Shown piece after piece: positions 51,054 to 59,478 of a DNA stretch of 64,000 bases. Positions within the stretch are counted from its first letter, which is position 1; each line of letters starts with the position of its first letter. The position numbers were made by a program, and so were the translations under genes. Source of the DNA: Microbacterium sp. Bi121 (GTDB taxonomy: Bacteria; Actinomycetota; Actinomycetes; Actinomycetales; Microbacteriaceae); assembly GCF_918698005.1 (NCBI RefSeq), contig NZ_CAKKLJ010000001.1:248001-312000 (forward strand). The letters are read 5' to 3'. The notes under the pieces were generated by a model, which saw nothing but the letters and a program-made list of their open reading frames with translations, had not been told where the DNA came from and ran no database searches.

Positions 51054-53348
51054 TCAGTGGTGCGCCGTCGTCCGGCGCTCCTCTTCCACGATCGGCTCCC
51101 ATTCCTTCTCGAGTTCGCGTTCGGCGCGAGTCGGGATGAACCCCGAGGGCGCATAGCGGTTCGACGCGATCGGCTCGTCCTCGGTGTTCTCGCCGCCGCC
51201 GTTGCGGATCGCCTTGATCGTCACGACGACCGCGACGATCATCACGATGATCGCGAGGACGACGAAGATGATCGACAGGCTGCCCTGCACCGCGGTGTTG
51301 CGGATGACCGCCTCGACGACCGCCGGCTCTCCGAGACTCGTGTCTCCCGTGGCCAGCGCCTCCTGGTACTTGAAGTTGTTCGCCCAGTAGCCGACAGCCG
51401 GCACCGGCGAGAAGATCTTGTACATCGAGGCGGTGATCGTGATGACGGCGGTGAACGCGAGCGGAGCCGCCACGATCCAGAGCCAGCGCAGGTAGTTCTT
51501 GCCGCGCTTGGCGACGATCGCCATGACCACGGCGAGCGCGATCGCGGCGAGCAGCTGGTTGGCGATGCCGAACAGCGGGAAGAACGTGTTGATGCCGCCG
51601 AGCGGGTCGGTGACTCCGAGGATCAGGATGTAGCCCCAGCCGGCGACCATGATCGCCGTGCAGATCCACACACCCGGGCGCCACGAGACGTCACGGAACT
51701 TCGGGAACCAGGTGCCGATCGTGTCCTGCAGCATGAAGCGGGCGACGCGGGTTCCGGCATCCACCGCGGTGAGGATGAACAGCGCCTCGAACATGATCGC
51801 GAAGTGGTACCAGAACGCCATGAGCGCCTGACCGCCGAGAGCCTGCTGCATGATGTGCGCGAGGCCGAGCGCGAGCGTCGGCGCACCGCCGGTGCGCGAC
51901 ACGATCGACGGCTCTCCGACATCCGCCGCAGTGCCGGTCAGCATCTCCGGAGTGATGTTCACGCCGGTCAGACCCAGCGAGTTCACGAACGCCACCGCGC
52001 CCTCGACCGTTCCTCCGGTCAGAGCCGTCGGCGAGTTCATCGCGAAGTAGATCCCCTGGTCGATCGAGATCGCGGCGACGAGGGCCATGATCGCGACGAA
52101 GGACTCCATGAGCATTCCGCCGTATCCGATGAAGCGCGTCTGCCGCTCCTTCTCGACGAGCTTCGGCGTCGTGCCGGAGGAGATCAGCGCGTGGAATCCG
52201 GAGAGCGCCCCGCAGGCGATCGTGACGAACAGGAACGGGAACAGCGAGCCGGAGAACACCGGCCCCATGCCGTTCTCGCCGAAGATCGTGACCGCGGGAA
52301 CCGAGATCTCAGGGCGCACGATGACGATCGCGCCGGCGAGCATCACGATCACGCCGATCTTCATGAACGTCGACAGGTAGTCGCGCGGTGCGAGCAGCAG
52401 CCAGACGGGGAGGATCGCGGCGATGAAGCCGTAGATGATGATGCCCCAGGCGATCACGCCGCGGTCGAGGTGGAACACCTCTGCACCCCACTCGGTGCCG
52501 GCGACCCAGCCGCCTCCGACGATCGCGGCCATGAGCAGCACGAAGCCGATGATCGAGACCTCGGTGACCTTGCCGGGGCGGAGGAAGCGCAGGTAGACGC
52601 CCATGAACAGCGCGATCGGGATGGTCATCGCGACCGAGAAGACGCCCCACGGGCTCTCGCCGAGTGCATTGACGACGACCAGGGCGAGGATCGCCACGAT
52701 GATGATCATGATGAGGAGCGCGGCGATGATCGCGGCCGTGCCGCCGATCCTGCCGAGTTCCTGGCGGGCCATCTGACCGATGGTGCGGCCACCGCGGCGC
52801 ATCGAGAAGAACAGCACGGTGTAGTCCTGAACGGCACCGGCGAGCACGACGCCGACGATGATCCAGATCGTGCCGGGGAGGTAGCCCATCTGCGCTGCGA
52901 GCACTGGCCCGACGAGCGGGCCGGCGCCGGCGATGGCGGCGAAGTGGTGGCCGTAGAGCACGCGGCGGTCGGTGGGGACGTAGTCCTTGCCGTCCTGCTT
53001 GACCTCGGCCGGCGTCGCGCGCTTGTCGTTCGGTCGAAGGAGGTACCGCTCGATGACCTTGGAGTAGAAGCGGTAGCCGATCAGGTACGTGCAGACCGCG
53101 GCGAACACGAACCAGATCGCGTTGACCGTCTCGCCGCGGACGATGGCGAGCATCGTCCAGGCCACGGCTCCGAGGAGCGCGATCGCGGCCCAGAGCGCGA
53201 TCTTCGGCCAGGTCCAGCGGCCGGCCTTGGCGTCCTGCTCCGGAGTGAGAGATGTGGGTGGGAGATTCGGATCGCTGACGAGTACGGGCTCGCCGTCGAT
53301 GACAGCGCCTGCTCGGGACTGCGAGCGGCGCGACGAAGGTGATGACAT
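51054..53348 (-). CDS. cstA: CstA-family pyruvate/peptide transporter
   Basis: The protein has 764 residues from the ATG at 53348 (AAGGAG ribosome-binding site five to six bases upstream). About 16-18 membrane spans are evident. Family landmarks include YRFYSKVIERYLLRP, RRVLYGHHFAAIAGAGPLVG, IWIIVGVVLAGAVQDY and SGFHALISSGTTPKLV. CstA/BtsT proteins take up pyruvate (earlier: peptides) during carbon limitation. The gene heads a unit with ybdD, a LytS/LytTR pair and an ActP-like symporter. Its upstream region carries a -10-like TAGCGT (53389-53384) and a LytTR-like direct repeat. Confidence 0.95.
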   Translation of the reverse strand: MSSPSSRRSQSRAGAVIDGEPVLVSDPNLPPTSLTPEQDAKAGRWTWPKIALWAAIALLGAVAWTMLAIVRGETVNAIWFVFAAVCTYLIGYRFYSKVIERYLLRPNDKRATPAEVKQDGKDYVPTDRRVLYGHHFAAIAGAGPLVGPVLAAQMGYLPGTIWIIVGVVLAGAVQDYTVLFFSMRRGGRTIGQMARQELGRIGGTAAIIAALLIMIIIVAILALVVVNALGESPWGVFSVAMTIPIALFMGVYLRFLRPGKVTEVSIIGFVLLMAAIVGGGWVAGTEWGAEVFHLDRGVIAWGIIIYGFIAAILPVWLLLAPRDYLSTFMKIGVIVMLAGAIVIVRPEISVPAVTIFGENGMGPVFSGSLFPFLFVTIACGALSGFHALISSGTTPKLVEKERQTRFIGYGGMLMESFVAIMALVAAISIDQGIYFAMNSPTALTGGTVEGAVAFVNSLGLTGVNITPEMLTGTAADVGEPSIVSRTGGAPTLALGLAHIMQQALGGQALMAFWYHFAIMFEALFILTAVDAGTRVARFMLQDTIGTWFPKFRDVSWRPGVWICTAIMVAGWGYILILGVTDPLGGINTFFPLFGIANQLLAAIALAVVMAIVAKRGKNYLRWLWIVAAPLAFTAVITITASMYKIFSPVPAVGYWANNFKYQEALATGDTSLGEPAVVEAVIRNTAVQGSLSIIFVVLAIIVMIVAVVVTIKAIRNGGGENTEDEPIASNRYAPSGFIPTRAERELEKEWEPIVEEERRTTAHH

Positions 53349-53430
53349 GGATGCTCCTTGTGTGCGCGTCATTGCGTGTCCCAACGCTAGGAACTCGTGA
53401 CCGCGCGCACCCGTCGCCTGATCGACGGAT

Positions 53431-53462
53431 GCGACGAGCGGCACCGCCGGGGCGACGAACGG
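53431..53462 (-). promoter_or_regulatory. Candidate LytTR direct repeat upstream of cstA
   Basis: On the minus strand CCGTTCGTCGC (53462-53452) and CCGCTCGTCGC (53441-53431) are direct repeats exactly 21 bases apart (two helical turns). The first, taken as ACCGTTCGT, fits the LytTR consensus [TA][AC][CA]GTTN[AG][TG] at every position; the second matches seven of nine. They lie upstream of the -10-like TAGCGT at 53389-53384. Confidence 0.6.
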
Positions 53463-53528
53463 TGCGATCGCGCTGCTCGAGCATGGTTTTCCCCGGTCTC
53501 GGAGGGGACCGTGCGCCCGCCGCGCGAC

Positions 53529-53534
53529 TAGGCT
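53529..53534 (+). promoter_or_regulatory. -10 element TAGGCT for leaderless ykoE-like mRNA
   Basis: TAGGCT ends six bases before the GTG at 53541, and no ribosome-binding site intervenes. No -35 consensus is seen. Confidence 0.5.
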
Positions 53535-53540
53535 GATCAG

Positions 53541-54083
53541 GTGCCCAAGACCCGTGTCCTGACGACCCGCGTGCTGCTCATCTGCGCCGCTGTCGGTGTC
53601 GCCACGGGCCTCGTCTCGGCGGGCGCCGGCTACCTCAGCGTGCCGGTCTCCGCGGCCGTGCCGGTGCTGTACGGGCTCATCCTCGGCTCGCATGTCCTGC
53701 CCGGCATCGTCGCCCAGTCATTGCTGCGCGTACCCGGTGTCGCGCTGGTCGCGCACGTGCTCGCAGCCCTGGTCTCGAGTGCCTTCGCTCCGGCCTGGGT
53801 ACTGCGCTACATCGGCACTGCACTGCTGATCGGTCTCATCCAGGAGGGCATCACCGCGATCGGCCGGTACCGCTACTGGGGCCTCGGTCGGTTCATGATC
53901 TCGGCGGTGATCGTCGGAATCATCCTCGCCGTGCCGATCGGACTGGCCGTCGATCTCGACCGGTTCGAGCCCTGGGCCAGAGTGCTGTACCTCGTGATGT
54001 TCATCGTCGGGCCCGTCGCGTGGACCTTCATCGGCGCGCGCATCGGCGCATCGCTGCGACGAGCGGGCGTCGCAACCAGGTAA
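53541..54083 (+). CDS. YkoE-family ECF transporter S-component 1
   Basis: This 180-residue membrane protein has about five to six spans (VLLICAAVGVATGLVSAGAG, FMISAVIVGIILAVPIGLAV) and the YkoE fold. It starts at the GTG at 53541, supported by TAGGCT six bases upstream. YkoE proteins are the substrate-binding S-component of YkoEDC transporters, usually for the thiamine precursor HMP. No TPP riboswitch precedes the cluster, and a siderophore reductase lies inside it, so the substrate may differ. The ATPase gene starts 20 bases downstream. Confidence 0.87.
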   Translation: MPKTRVLTTRVLLICAAVGVATGLVSAGAGYLSVPVSAAVPVLYGLILGSHVLPGIVAQSLLRVPGVALVAHVLAALVSSAFAPAWVLRYIGTALLIGLIQEGITAIGRYRYWGLGRFMISAVIVGIILAVPIGLAVDLDRFEPWARVLYLVMFIVGPVAWTFIGARIGASLRRAGVATR

Positions 54084-54091
54084 GGGTCGGC

Positions 54092-54097
54092 TAACCT
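54092..54097 (+). promoter_or_regulatory. -10 element TAACCT for leaderless ECF ATPase mRNA
   Basis: TAACCT ends six bases before the GTG at 54104. It may give a second, internal start of transcription between the S-component and ATPase genes. Confidence 0.45.
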
Positions 54098-54103
54098 GGG
54101 TAC

Positions 54104-55804
54104 GTGCTCCCATCCGTGCCCCTGCTTCGCGTGCGCGACCTCTCGCTCACACACGCAGGCGCAACGCACCCGTCGCCCAGCGACGTGAGCTTCGACGTGC
54201 AGCCTGGCGAGGTCGTCCTCGTGCTCGGACCGAGCGGATCGGGCAAGTCGACGTTGACGCTCGCGCTGAACGGGCTCATCCCGCAGTCGGTCCCCGCCGA
54301 CGTCGCAGGCACCGTAGAGGTCCGAGGACGGAGCACCGTGGACACCCCGGTGGCCGAACTCAGCTCGGACGTGGCGATGGTGTTCCAGGATCCGGACGCG
54401 CAGCTGGTCACCGGCACGCTCCTCGACGAGGTGGCGTTCGCCCTCGAGAACCTGCTGCTTCCCGTCGCCGAGGTGCTCTCGCGATCGGAGCAGGCGCTGC
54501 GCCGGGTCGGCCTCTGGGAGCGCCGCGCCTGGAACCCCGATCGCCTGTCCGGCGGCGGACGCCAGCGTCTGGCGATCGCCTGCGCCGTCGCGATGGGGTC
54601 CCCCCTGATCGTTCTGGACGAGCCCACCGCGAACCTCGACCCGCAGGGCATCGACGACGTCTACGACGCCCTGACCGATCTCGTGGCATCCGGTGATCGT
54701 GCCGTCATCCTCGTCGAGCACAATCTGGATGCCGCGATGCGCTTCGCGACCCGCGCGATCGTGCTCGACCAGCAGGGCCGGCTCGCCTTCGACGGCCCCG
54801 TCGCCGAGATCCTGCGCGAGCACACCGAGGAGCTCATCGCCATGGGCGTGTGGCTGCCGGCCGCGACCCTCGCCGGACGGATGCTGCGCGAACGCGGCGT
54901 CCTGGATGCCGAGACACCTCTCCCACTGACGCCGGAGGAGTTGGCGGGGGTGGTGAACGGCTTCGGGACGTTGAGCGAGCGCAGCGAGACGACACGGATT
55001 GAGCGAGCCGAAGGCGGGTCGAAATCGTCACCGATGATCGTCCGGTCGAGGAACCTCAGCGTGAAGCGCGGACGCGCGGAGGTGCTGCACGGCATCGACC
55101 TCGACATCTCCGCAGGGTCCCTCACCGCGATCGTGGGCGCGAACGGCGCCGGCAAGACCACGCTCATCCAGGCCCTCGCCGGCGTCGTGCCTCCGCCGCG
55201 GAACCGGATCACGATCGACGGCATCGACCCCGGCCGCGCTTCCCCTCGCGACCTCGCCGCCCGCGTCGGCTTCGTGTTCCAGAACCCCGAGCACCAGTTC
55301 ATCGCGCACACCGTCTTCGACGAGCTCGCGCACGGCCTGCGCCTCCGCGGCGCCTCGGATGCCGAGATCTCCGACCGCGTCGGCGAGATGCTGAGCCGGT
55401 TCGGGCTCGAGCACAAGGCGGACGTGCATCCCTTCCTGCTCTCCGGCGGAGAGAAGCGACGGCTGTCCGTCGGCACCGCGCTCATCACGCGTCCCGCCGT
55501 CCTCGCACTCGACGAGCCGACCTTCGGCCAGGATCGTGCCCGCGCCGACGAACTGCTGCGGCTGCTGAAGGGCCTGAGATCGGAGGGCACGACGATCGTC
55601 ATCGTCACGCACGATCTGCAGCTCGTCGCCGACCACACCACCCACACGGTCGTTCTGGCCGACGGCCGCGTGCACGCCGCAGGACCGACGGACGAGCTGT
55701 TCGCGACCGAACGGCTCTTCGAGACCGCAGGCCTCCGGCTGCCGGCACTGCACCGGGCGCTGAACCCGCAGTTGCGCGGACTCCTCACCGAGACCACGCG
55801 ATGA
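54104..55804 (+). CDS. Fused double ATPase of an ECF transporter (YkoD-type)
   Basis: This 566-residue protein carries two ABC ATPase domains. The first has GPSGSGKST, LSGGGRQRLA (signature with one change from GGQ) and LIVLDEPTANLD. The second has GANGAGKTT, FVFQNPEHQF, LSGGEKRRLS and VLALDEPTFGQD. Together they replace the separate EcfA1/A2 pair and drive the EcfT/S-component complex. The linker between them (~285-310) reads TLSERSETTRIERAEGGSK and is encoded by a REP-like sequence. The stop overlaps the EcfT start by four bases. Confidence 0.92.
   Translation: MLPSVPLLRVRDLSLTHAGATHPSPSDVSFDVQPGEVVLVLGPSGSGKSTLTLALNGLIPQSVPADVAGTVEVRGRSTVDTPVAELSSDVAMVFQDPDAQLVTGTLLDEVAFALENLLLPVAEVLSRSEQALRRVGLWERRAWNPDRLSGGGRQRLAIACAVAMGSPLIVLDEPTANLDPQGIDDVYDALTDLVASGDRAVILVEHNLDAAMRFATRAIVLDQQGRLAFDGPVAEILREHTEELIAMGVWLPAATLAGRMLRERGVLDAETPLPLTPEELAGVVNGFGTLSERSETTRIERAEGGSKSSPMIVRSRNLSVKRGRAEVLHGIDLDISAGSLTAIVGANGAGKTTLIQALAGVVPPPRNRITIDGIDPGRASPRDLAARVGFVFQNPEHQFIAHTVFDELAHGLRLRGASDAEISDRVGEMLSRFGLEHKADVHPFLLSGGEKRRLSVGTALITRPAVLALDEPTFGQDRARADELLRLLKGLRSEGTTIVIVTHDLQLVADHTTHTVVLADGRVHAAGPTDELFATERLFETAGLRLPALHRALNPQLRGLLTETTR
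54971..55023. repeat. REP-like element inside the ECF ATPase coding frame
   Basis: TTGAGCGAGC occurs twice (54971-54980 and 54999-55008), followed by CGCAGCGAGAC and CGAAGGCGGGTCGAA, a pattern I associate with short intergenic repeats of Microbacteriaceae. Here it is translated in frame as the linker between the two ATPase domains. No second copy is seen in this window. Confidence 0.5.
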
Positions 55805-56631
55805 CCGCCATCACCTCCCCCACCGCCACGGTCGACCCGTACGCCCCCGGGGCGCCGGCACCGGCCAGGCGGTTCCTGAATCACCTCAATCCCCTCGCCA
55901 AGGTCGGCGCCGTCCTCCCGGCGATGGTGCTGCTGATCTTCGTGCGCGATCTCGCGACGCCGCTGTGGTTCACCGCGATCGCCTACGCACTGATCGTGAT
56001 CGGCGCCCGCCTCACCGCGCGGACGGCTGCGCTGCTGTTCCTCGCCGTTCCCCTCGGCGTGATCGCGATCGGCTTCGGCTTCTCACTCTGGGTCGATGCC
56101 TCCGGCGTCGACGACACGGCGCCGTTCCTGCAGATCGGCGGCTGGACCCTGTTCAGCGGAGCCGTGCAGATCGGATTCGCGACCGCGCTGCGGCTGGCTT
56201 CCATCCTCGCGCTCGCGTTGATCGGCGGGCTCACGACGACCGGACCCGACCTCGTCCGCGCCGGCATCCAGCATCTCCGCGTGCCGTACCGGATCGGGTA
56301 CACGGCACTCGCGGCGTATCGCTTCGTGCCGCGGTTCGGATACGAGCTCAGCGTGATCCGCGCCGCGCACCGGGTGCGCGGTCAGCACGGAGGCCGCGGT
56401 CCGTTCGCGCGCATCGCCCGCGGTTGGGGATACATCGTCCCGCTGCTGGCCGGCGCGATCCGGCACGCAGAGCGCGTGGCGCTGGCGATGGATGCTCGCG
56501 CCTTCGGCGCCCACCCGACGAGGACAGAGCGGCACCTGGTGCCCTTCCGCACGCGCGACGTCGTGTTCATCGTGCTGTTCATCACGGCATCCGCGACGAT
56601 CTTCGCGCTCACGTTCCCCTGGCAGCTCTGA
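55801..56631 (+). CDS. EcfT-type transmembrane component (YkoC-like)
   Basis: This 276-residue protein has about five spans in the N-terminal two-thirds (VGAVLPAMVLLIFVRDLATP and following) and the coupling helices of EcfT: FGYELSVIRAAHRVRG (Ala-Arg-Gly type motif) and HAERVALAMDARAFG. These contact the ATPase grooves. It overlaps the ATPase gene by four bases. It forms the shared energising module with the fused ATPase for one or both YkoE-type S-components. Confidence 0.9.
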   Translation: MTAITSPTATVDPYAPGAPAPARRFLNHLNPLAKVGAVLPAMVLLIFVRDLATPLWFTAIAYALIVIGARLTARTAALLFLAVPLGVIAIGFGFSLWVDASGVDDTAPFLQIGGWTLFSGAVQIGFATALRLASILALALIGGLTTTGPDLVRAGIQHLRVPYRIGYTALAAYRFVPRFGYELSVIRAAHRVRGQHGGRGPFARIARGWGYIVPLLAGAIRHAERVALAMDARAFGAHPTRTERHLVPFRTRDVVFIVLFITASATIFALTFPWQL

Positions 56632-56675
56632 CTCCCGCACCGAGCAGCCCGAGCCCGACATCTGAAAGGCGACCG

Positions 56676-57551
56676 ATGGCATTCAGCAAGATGGTCAAGC
56701 CCGAGACCACCGAGCTCCTTCCGCTCGAAGTGCTGCGCACCGAGCGGCTCGCACCGCACTGGATGCGCGTGACCCTCGGCGGCGGCGAGATCTCGAAGTT
56801 CCGGACGAGGGGCTACGACCAGTGGTTCCGGCTCTTCATCCCCGTCACCGGCGACGCCGGGCTCGAGCGCGTTCCGGCGAAGGCGCACAAGCTCTTCGGG
56901 TATCTGAAGTTCCTGCGGATACCCGACGGGGAGCGACCGGTGATGCGCAACTACAGCGTTCGCGAGTACCGACCGGCCACGGGCGACCACGGCGCGGAGA
57001 TCGACGTCGATTTCGTGCTGCACGGCTCTGCGGCCGACGGCACCGCCGGCCCGGCATCCCGCTGGGCGGAGACGTGCCGCCAAGGCGATCGCGTGCTGAT
57101 CATCGACGAGGGACTCACGTTCAACCCCGAGCGCGGCGTCGACCGCGTGGTGCTCGTCGGCGACGAGACCGCCCTGCCGGCGATCGCCTCGATCTGCGCG
57201 TCGCTGCCGGAGGCCGCATCCGGCATGGCGATCATCGAGGCGCCGTCCGAGGACGACATCCTCGAGTTCGCGCATCCGGAGGGCATCTCCGTGGAATGGA
57301 TCGTGCGTCCGCACGCCGTCGACCCCGGATCGCTCGCGCTGACCGCGCTGCGCGATGCCGCGCTGCCGAATGCTCCGTTCCATGCGTATGCGGCAGGAGA
57401 GCAGGCTCTCGCGTCCGGAGTGCGCAAGCAGCTCGTCACCGACCGCGGTGTCGACAAGAACACCGTCAGCTTCTGCGGCTACTGGAAGATCGGCGCGGCC
57501 TCGCCGACCTCGAAGGCCGCTCGCGACCTGGCGGCGGAGCCGCTGGCATGA
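56676..57551 (+). CDS. Siderophore-interacting protein (FAD-dependent ferric reductase family)
   Basis: The protein has 291 residues from the ATG at 56676 (GAAAGG six bases upstream). The FAD-binding domain has VMRNYSVREYRP (flavin contact) and DVDFVLHG. The NAD(P)H-binding C-terminal domain has VVLVGDETALPAIASI and ends with SFCGYWKIGAAS, the typical SIP/ViuB tail. These enzymes release iron from ferric siderophores in the cytosol. Its place between EcfT and a second YkoE-type gene (stop overlapping that start by ATGA) suggests that this ECF system imports an iron-related compound. Confidence 0.92.
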   Translation: MAFSKMVKPETTELLPLEVLRTERLAPHWMRVTLGGGEISKFRTRGYDQWFRLFIPVTGDAGLERVPAKAHKLFGYLKFLRIPDGERPVMRNYSVREYRPATGDHGAEIDVDFVLHGSAADGTAGPASRWAETCRQGDRVLIIDEGLTFNPERGVDRVVLVGDETALPAIASICASLPEAASGMAIIEAPSEDDILEFAHPEGISVEWIVRPHAVDPGSLALTALRDAALPNAPFHAYAAGEQALASGVRKQLVTDRGVDKNTVSFCGYWKIGAASPTSKAARDLAAEPLA

Positions 57552-58099
57552 GCGAGGCACGACGCATGCCGCGGATCTCGACGACCCTGCTGCTGACCTG
57601 CGCAGCACTCGGCGTCGCCGGAGGTCTGCTGCTGGCCCCAGCGAACTGGCTGTCCACCGTGCTCCTGACGCTGGGCAATCCGGTGCTGTCCGTGGCGATC
57701 ACCGGGCTGTGGGTGCTGCCGTCGGTGATCGCACTGCGGCTGCTCCGCCGGCCGCTGGTCGGGCTGCTCGTCGGCGTGATCGCCGGGCTCGTGATCGCGC
57801 CGTTCTCCGGATACGGCTTCTACAGCGTGATCACCAACGCGTCCTGGGCGCTGCCGGCCGAGTTGCCGTTCATGATCGTGCTGTGGCGCTTCTGGAAGAC
57901 CTGGATGCACTATGCCGGGGCGGCCGTGCTCGGCGTGGTCTACCCGCTGTTCTCCTGGGAGTTCTTCCACATGGGATCGCAGCCGCTGTGGTCGCAGATC
58001 CTCTTCTTCGCGGTGACCTTCGCAAGTTGCGTTGGGGCGACGGCGCTCGGCATCCTCATCGCCGACAAGCTGCGCGCCGCAGGCGTCGGACGCCGCTGA
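57548..58099 (+). CDS. YkoE-family ECF transporter S-component 2
   Basis: This 183-residue paralogue of the 53541 protein has about five spans (TLLLTCAALGVAGGLLLAPA, VITGLWVLPSVIALRLLRRP). It begins within the stop of the reductase gene. Having two YkoE-type proteins in one cluster is unusual: they could serve two substrates with a shared module, or form a hetero-S-component. The stop codon lies inside the terminator stem at 58094-58129. Confidence 0.85.
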   Translation: MSEARRMPRISTTLLLTCAALGVAGGLLLAPANWLSTVLLTLGNPVLSVAITGLWVLPSVIALRLLRRPLVGLLVGVIAGLVIAPFSGYGFYSVITNASWALPAELPFMIVLWRFWKTWMHYAGAAVLGVVYPLFSWEFFHMGSQPLWSQILFFAVTFASCVGATALGILIADKLRAAGVGRR

Positions 58100-58129
58100 G
58101 CGCTGCACCTCAGGTTGCAGCACTCAGCG
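58094..58129. terminator. Strong bidirectional hairpin
   Basis: CGCTGAG-C-GCTGCA (58094-58107) pairs with TGCAGC-A-CTCAGCG (58116-58129), 13 pairs with one mismatch around an eight-base loop. It lies between the convergent YkoE-type and acyl-CoA dehydrogenase genes, and overlaps the former's stop. Confidence 0.75.
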
Positions 58130-58137
58130 ATGGCGTA

Positions 58138-59301
58138 TCAGCGCTTGCCGACGATCTGGCGACCGACGAGATCGCGCATGATCTCGTTGGTGCCGCCGTA
58201 GATGCGGTGCACTCGGGCGTCGGTGAACGCGCGGGCGATCGGGTACTCCATGATGTAGCCGTAGCCGCCGTGCAGCTGAACGCCGGTGTCGAGCACCTCC
58301 CACTCGCGCTCGGTCGCCCAGTACTTGACCTTCGCGGCATCCTCTGCGGTGAGCTTCTGGTCCTTGTAGGCCAGCAGCGCGCGGTCGATGTAAGCCCACA
58401 TGACCTCGGTCGTGGTGACCATGTCGGCGAGCTGGAAGCGCGTGTTCTGGAAATCCGCGATCCGCTCGCCGAACGCCTCGCGGTCCTTGGTGTAGGTGAT
58501 GGTCCAGTCGGTCGCAGCCTGTGCCGCCGCTGCTGCCGCGACGCCGATCGAGAGGCGCTCCAGCGGCAGGTTCATCATCAGCTGGATGAAGCCCTGGCCC
58601 TCCTTACCGCTGATGAGGTTCTCGTCGGGGACGAACACGTCGGTGAAGCTGAGTTCAGCGGTGTCCCAGCCGTGGAAGCCCATCTTGCGCAGCTTCTTGC
58701 CCTGGTCGAACCCTTCCATGCCCTTCTCGAGGATGAGCAGGCTGAACGCATCGGGGCGGTTGCCCTCACCGGTCTTCACGAACGTGACGACGATGTCGGC
58801 CGTCGTACCGGAGGAGATGAAGGTCTTGGCACCGTTCACGATGTAGCCGCCGTCGACCTTCTTCGCGTTGGTCTTGATGCCGCGGAGGTCCGAGCCCGCA
58901 CCGGGGTCGGTCATGGCGAGCGCGCCGAGCACCTCGCCGGTGGCCATGCGAGGCAGCCACTTCTCCTTCTGCTCCTGCGTGCCCATGTGCACGAGGTAGG
59001 GCACAGCCAGGTCGTCCTGGATGCCGAAGGCCCCGGCCAGGGAACCGGCTCCTGAGGCGATGACCTCTTCCATCACGATGGTGCGGAAGCGGTAGTCCTG
59101 CAGCATGCCCGCGCCGCCGAACTCTTCGGGGACGGAGAGTCCGATGAGACCGGCCTCGCCGGCGGCGAGCATGGTCTCGCGGTCGATCTCGCCCGCGGCA
59201 TCCCACTTCTCGATGCTCTCGGTGCTCACGTGCCGCTTGACGAAGTCCTTGACCAGGTCGCGGAATGCCTCGTGGTCCTCGTCGTAGATGTCGCGTTCCA
59301 T
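58138..59301 (-). CDS. Acyl-CoA dehydrogenase
   Basis: The protein has 387 residues from the ATG at 59301 (GGGAGG upstream). It is a complete acyl-CoA dehydrogenase: ALAMTDPGAGSDLRGIKT (FAD/substrate strand), KTFISSGTTADIVVTFVK, the FAD-binding YTKDREAFGERIADFQ and QLHGGYGYIMEYPIARAFTD, and IYGGTNEIMRDLVGRQI at the C-terminus. It introduces the alpha-beta double bond in beta-oxidation or branched-chain catabolism, passing electrons to ETF. The exact chain length is not readable from sequence. A plausible -10 (TAGACT, minus) lies about 40 bases upstream. Confidence 0.95.
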   Translation of the reverse strand: MERDIYDEDHEAFRDLVKDFVKRHVSTESIEKWDAAGEIDRETMLAAGEAGLIGLSVPEEFGGAGMLQDYRFRTIVMEEVIASGAGSLAGAFGIQDDLAVPYLVHMGTQEQKEKWLPRMATGEVLGALAMTDPGAGSDLRGIKTNAKKVDGGYIVNGAKTFISSGTTADIVVTFVKTGEGNRPDAFSLLILEKGMEGFDQGKKLRKMGFHGWDTAELSFTDVFVPDENLISGKEGQGFIQLMMNLPLERLSIGVAAAAAAQAATDWTITYTKDREAFGERIADFQNTRFQLADMVTTTEVMWAYIDRALLAYKDQKLTAEDAAKVKYWATEREWEVLDTGVQLHGGYGYIMEYPIARAFTDARVHRIYGGTNEIMRDLVGRQIVGKR

Positions 59302-59385
59302 GCCGTCCTCCCGAACGTGTCTGGCGTCTTTGCTCCGCCGAGTCTATGCCGGAGAGCGGATGCCGAGGCCGGGCATTGTGAGAAT

Positions 59386-59459
59386 GCATCCCACGATGCG
59401 TGACACTGGGTTCCGCGTTTGTGGGATGCCACAGATCCGTGCATCCACCCCCGGGATGC
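59386..59459. repeat. Nested GCATCC/GGATGC inverted repeats
   Basis: GCATCCCA (59386-59393) and TGGGATGC (59422-59429) are perfect inverted repeats 28 bases apart. GCATCC (59441-59446) and GGATGC (59454-59459) form a second small hairpin. They lie in the gap upstream of the acyl-CoA dehydrogenase and beyond the VanY stop, so may be an operator or a terminator. Confidence 0.45.
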
Positions 59460-59478
59460 GGCCGCCCGACGGCGTGCG

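Noticed and set aside
51057..53342. 761-codon plus-strand open frame opposite cstA
   Set aside because: The product is Asp/Arg/His-rich repeats, the typical complement of a hydrophobic transporter gene.
53349..53540. TPP riboswitch expected before a YkoE-type gene
   Set aside because: The CUGAGA and ACCUGAUCUGGAUAAUGCCAGCG-type signatures are not present; only a -10 element next to the start is seen.
57355..59055. 566-codon plus-strand open frame over the end of the ECF cluster and the acyl-CoA dehydrogenase
   Set aside because: It runs across the strong terminator hairpin and antisense to a well-defined enzyme gene.
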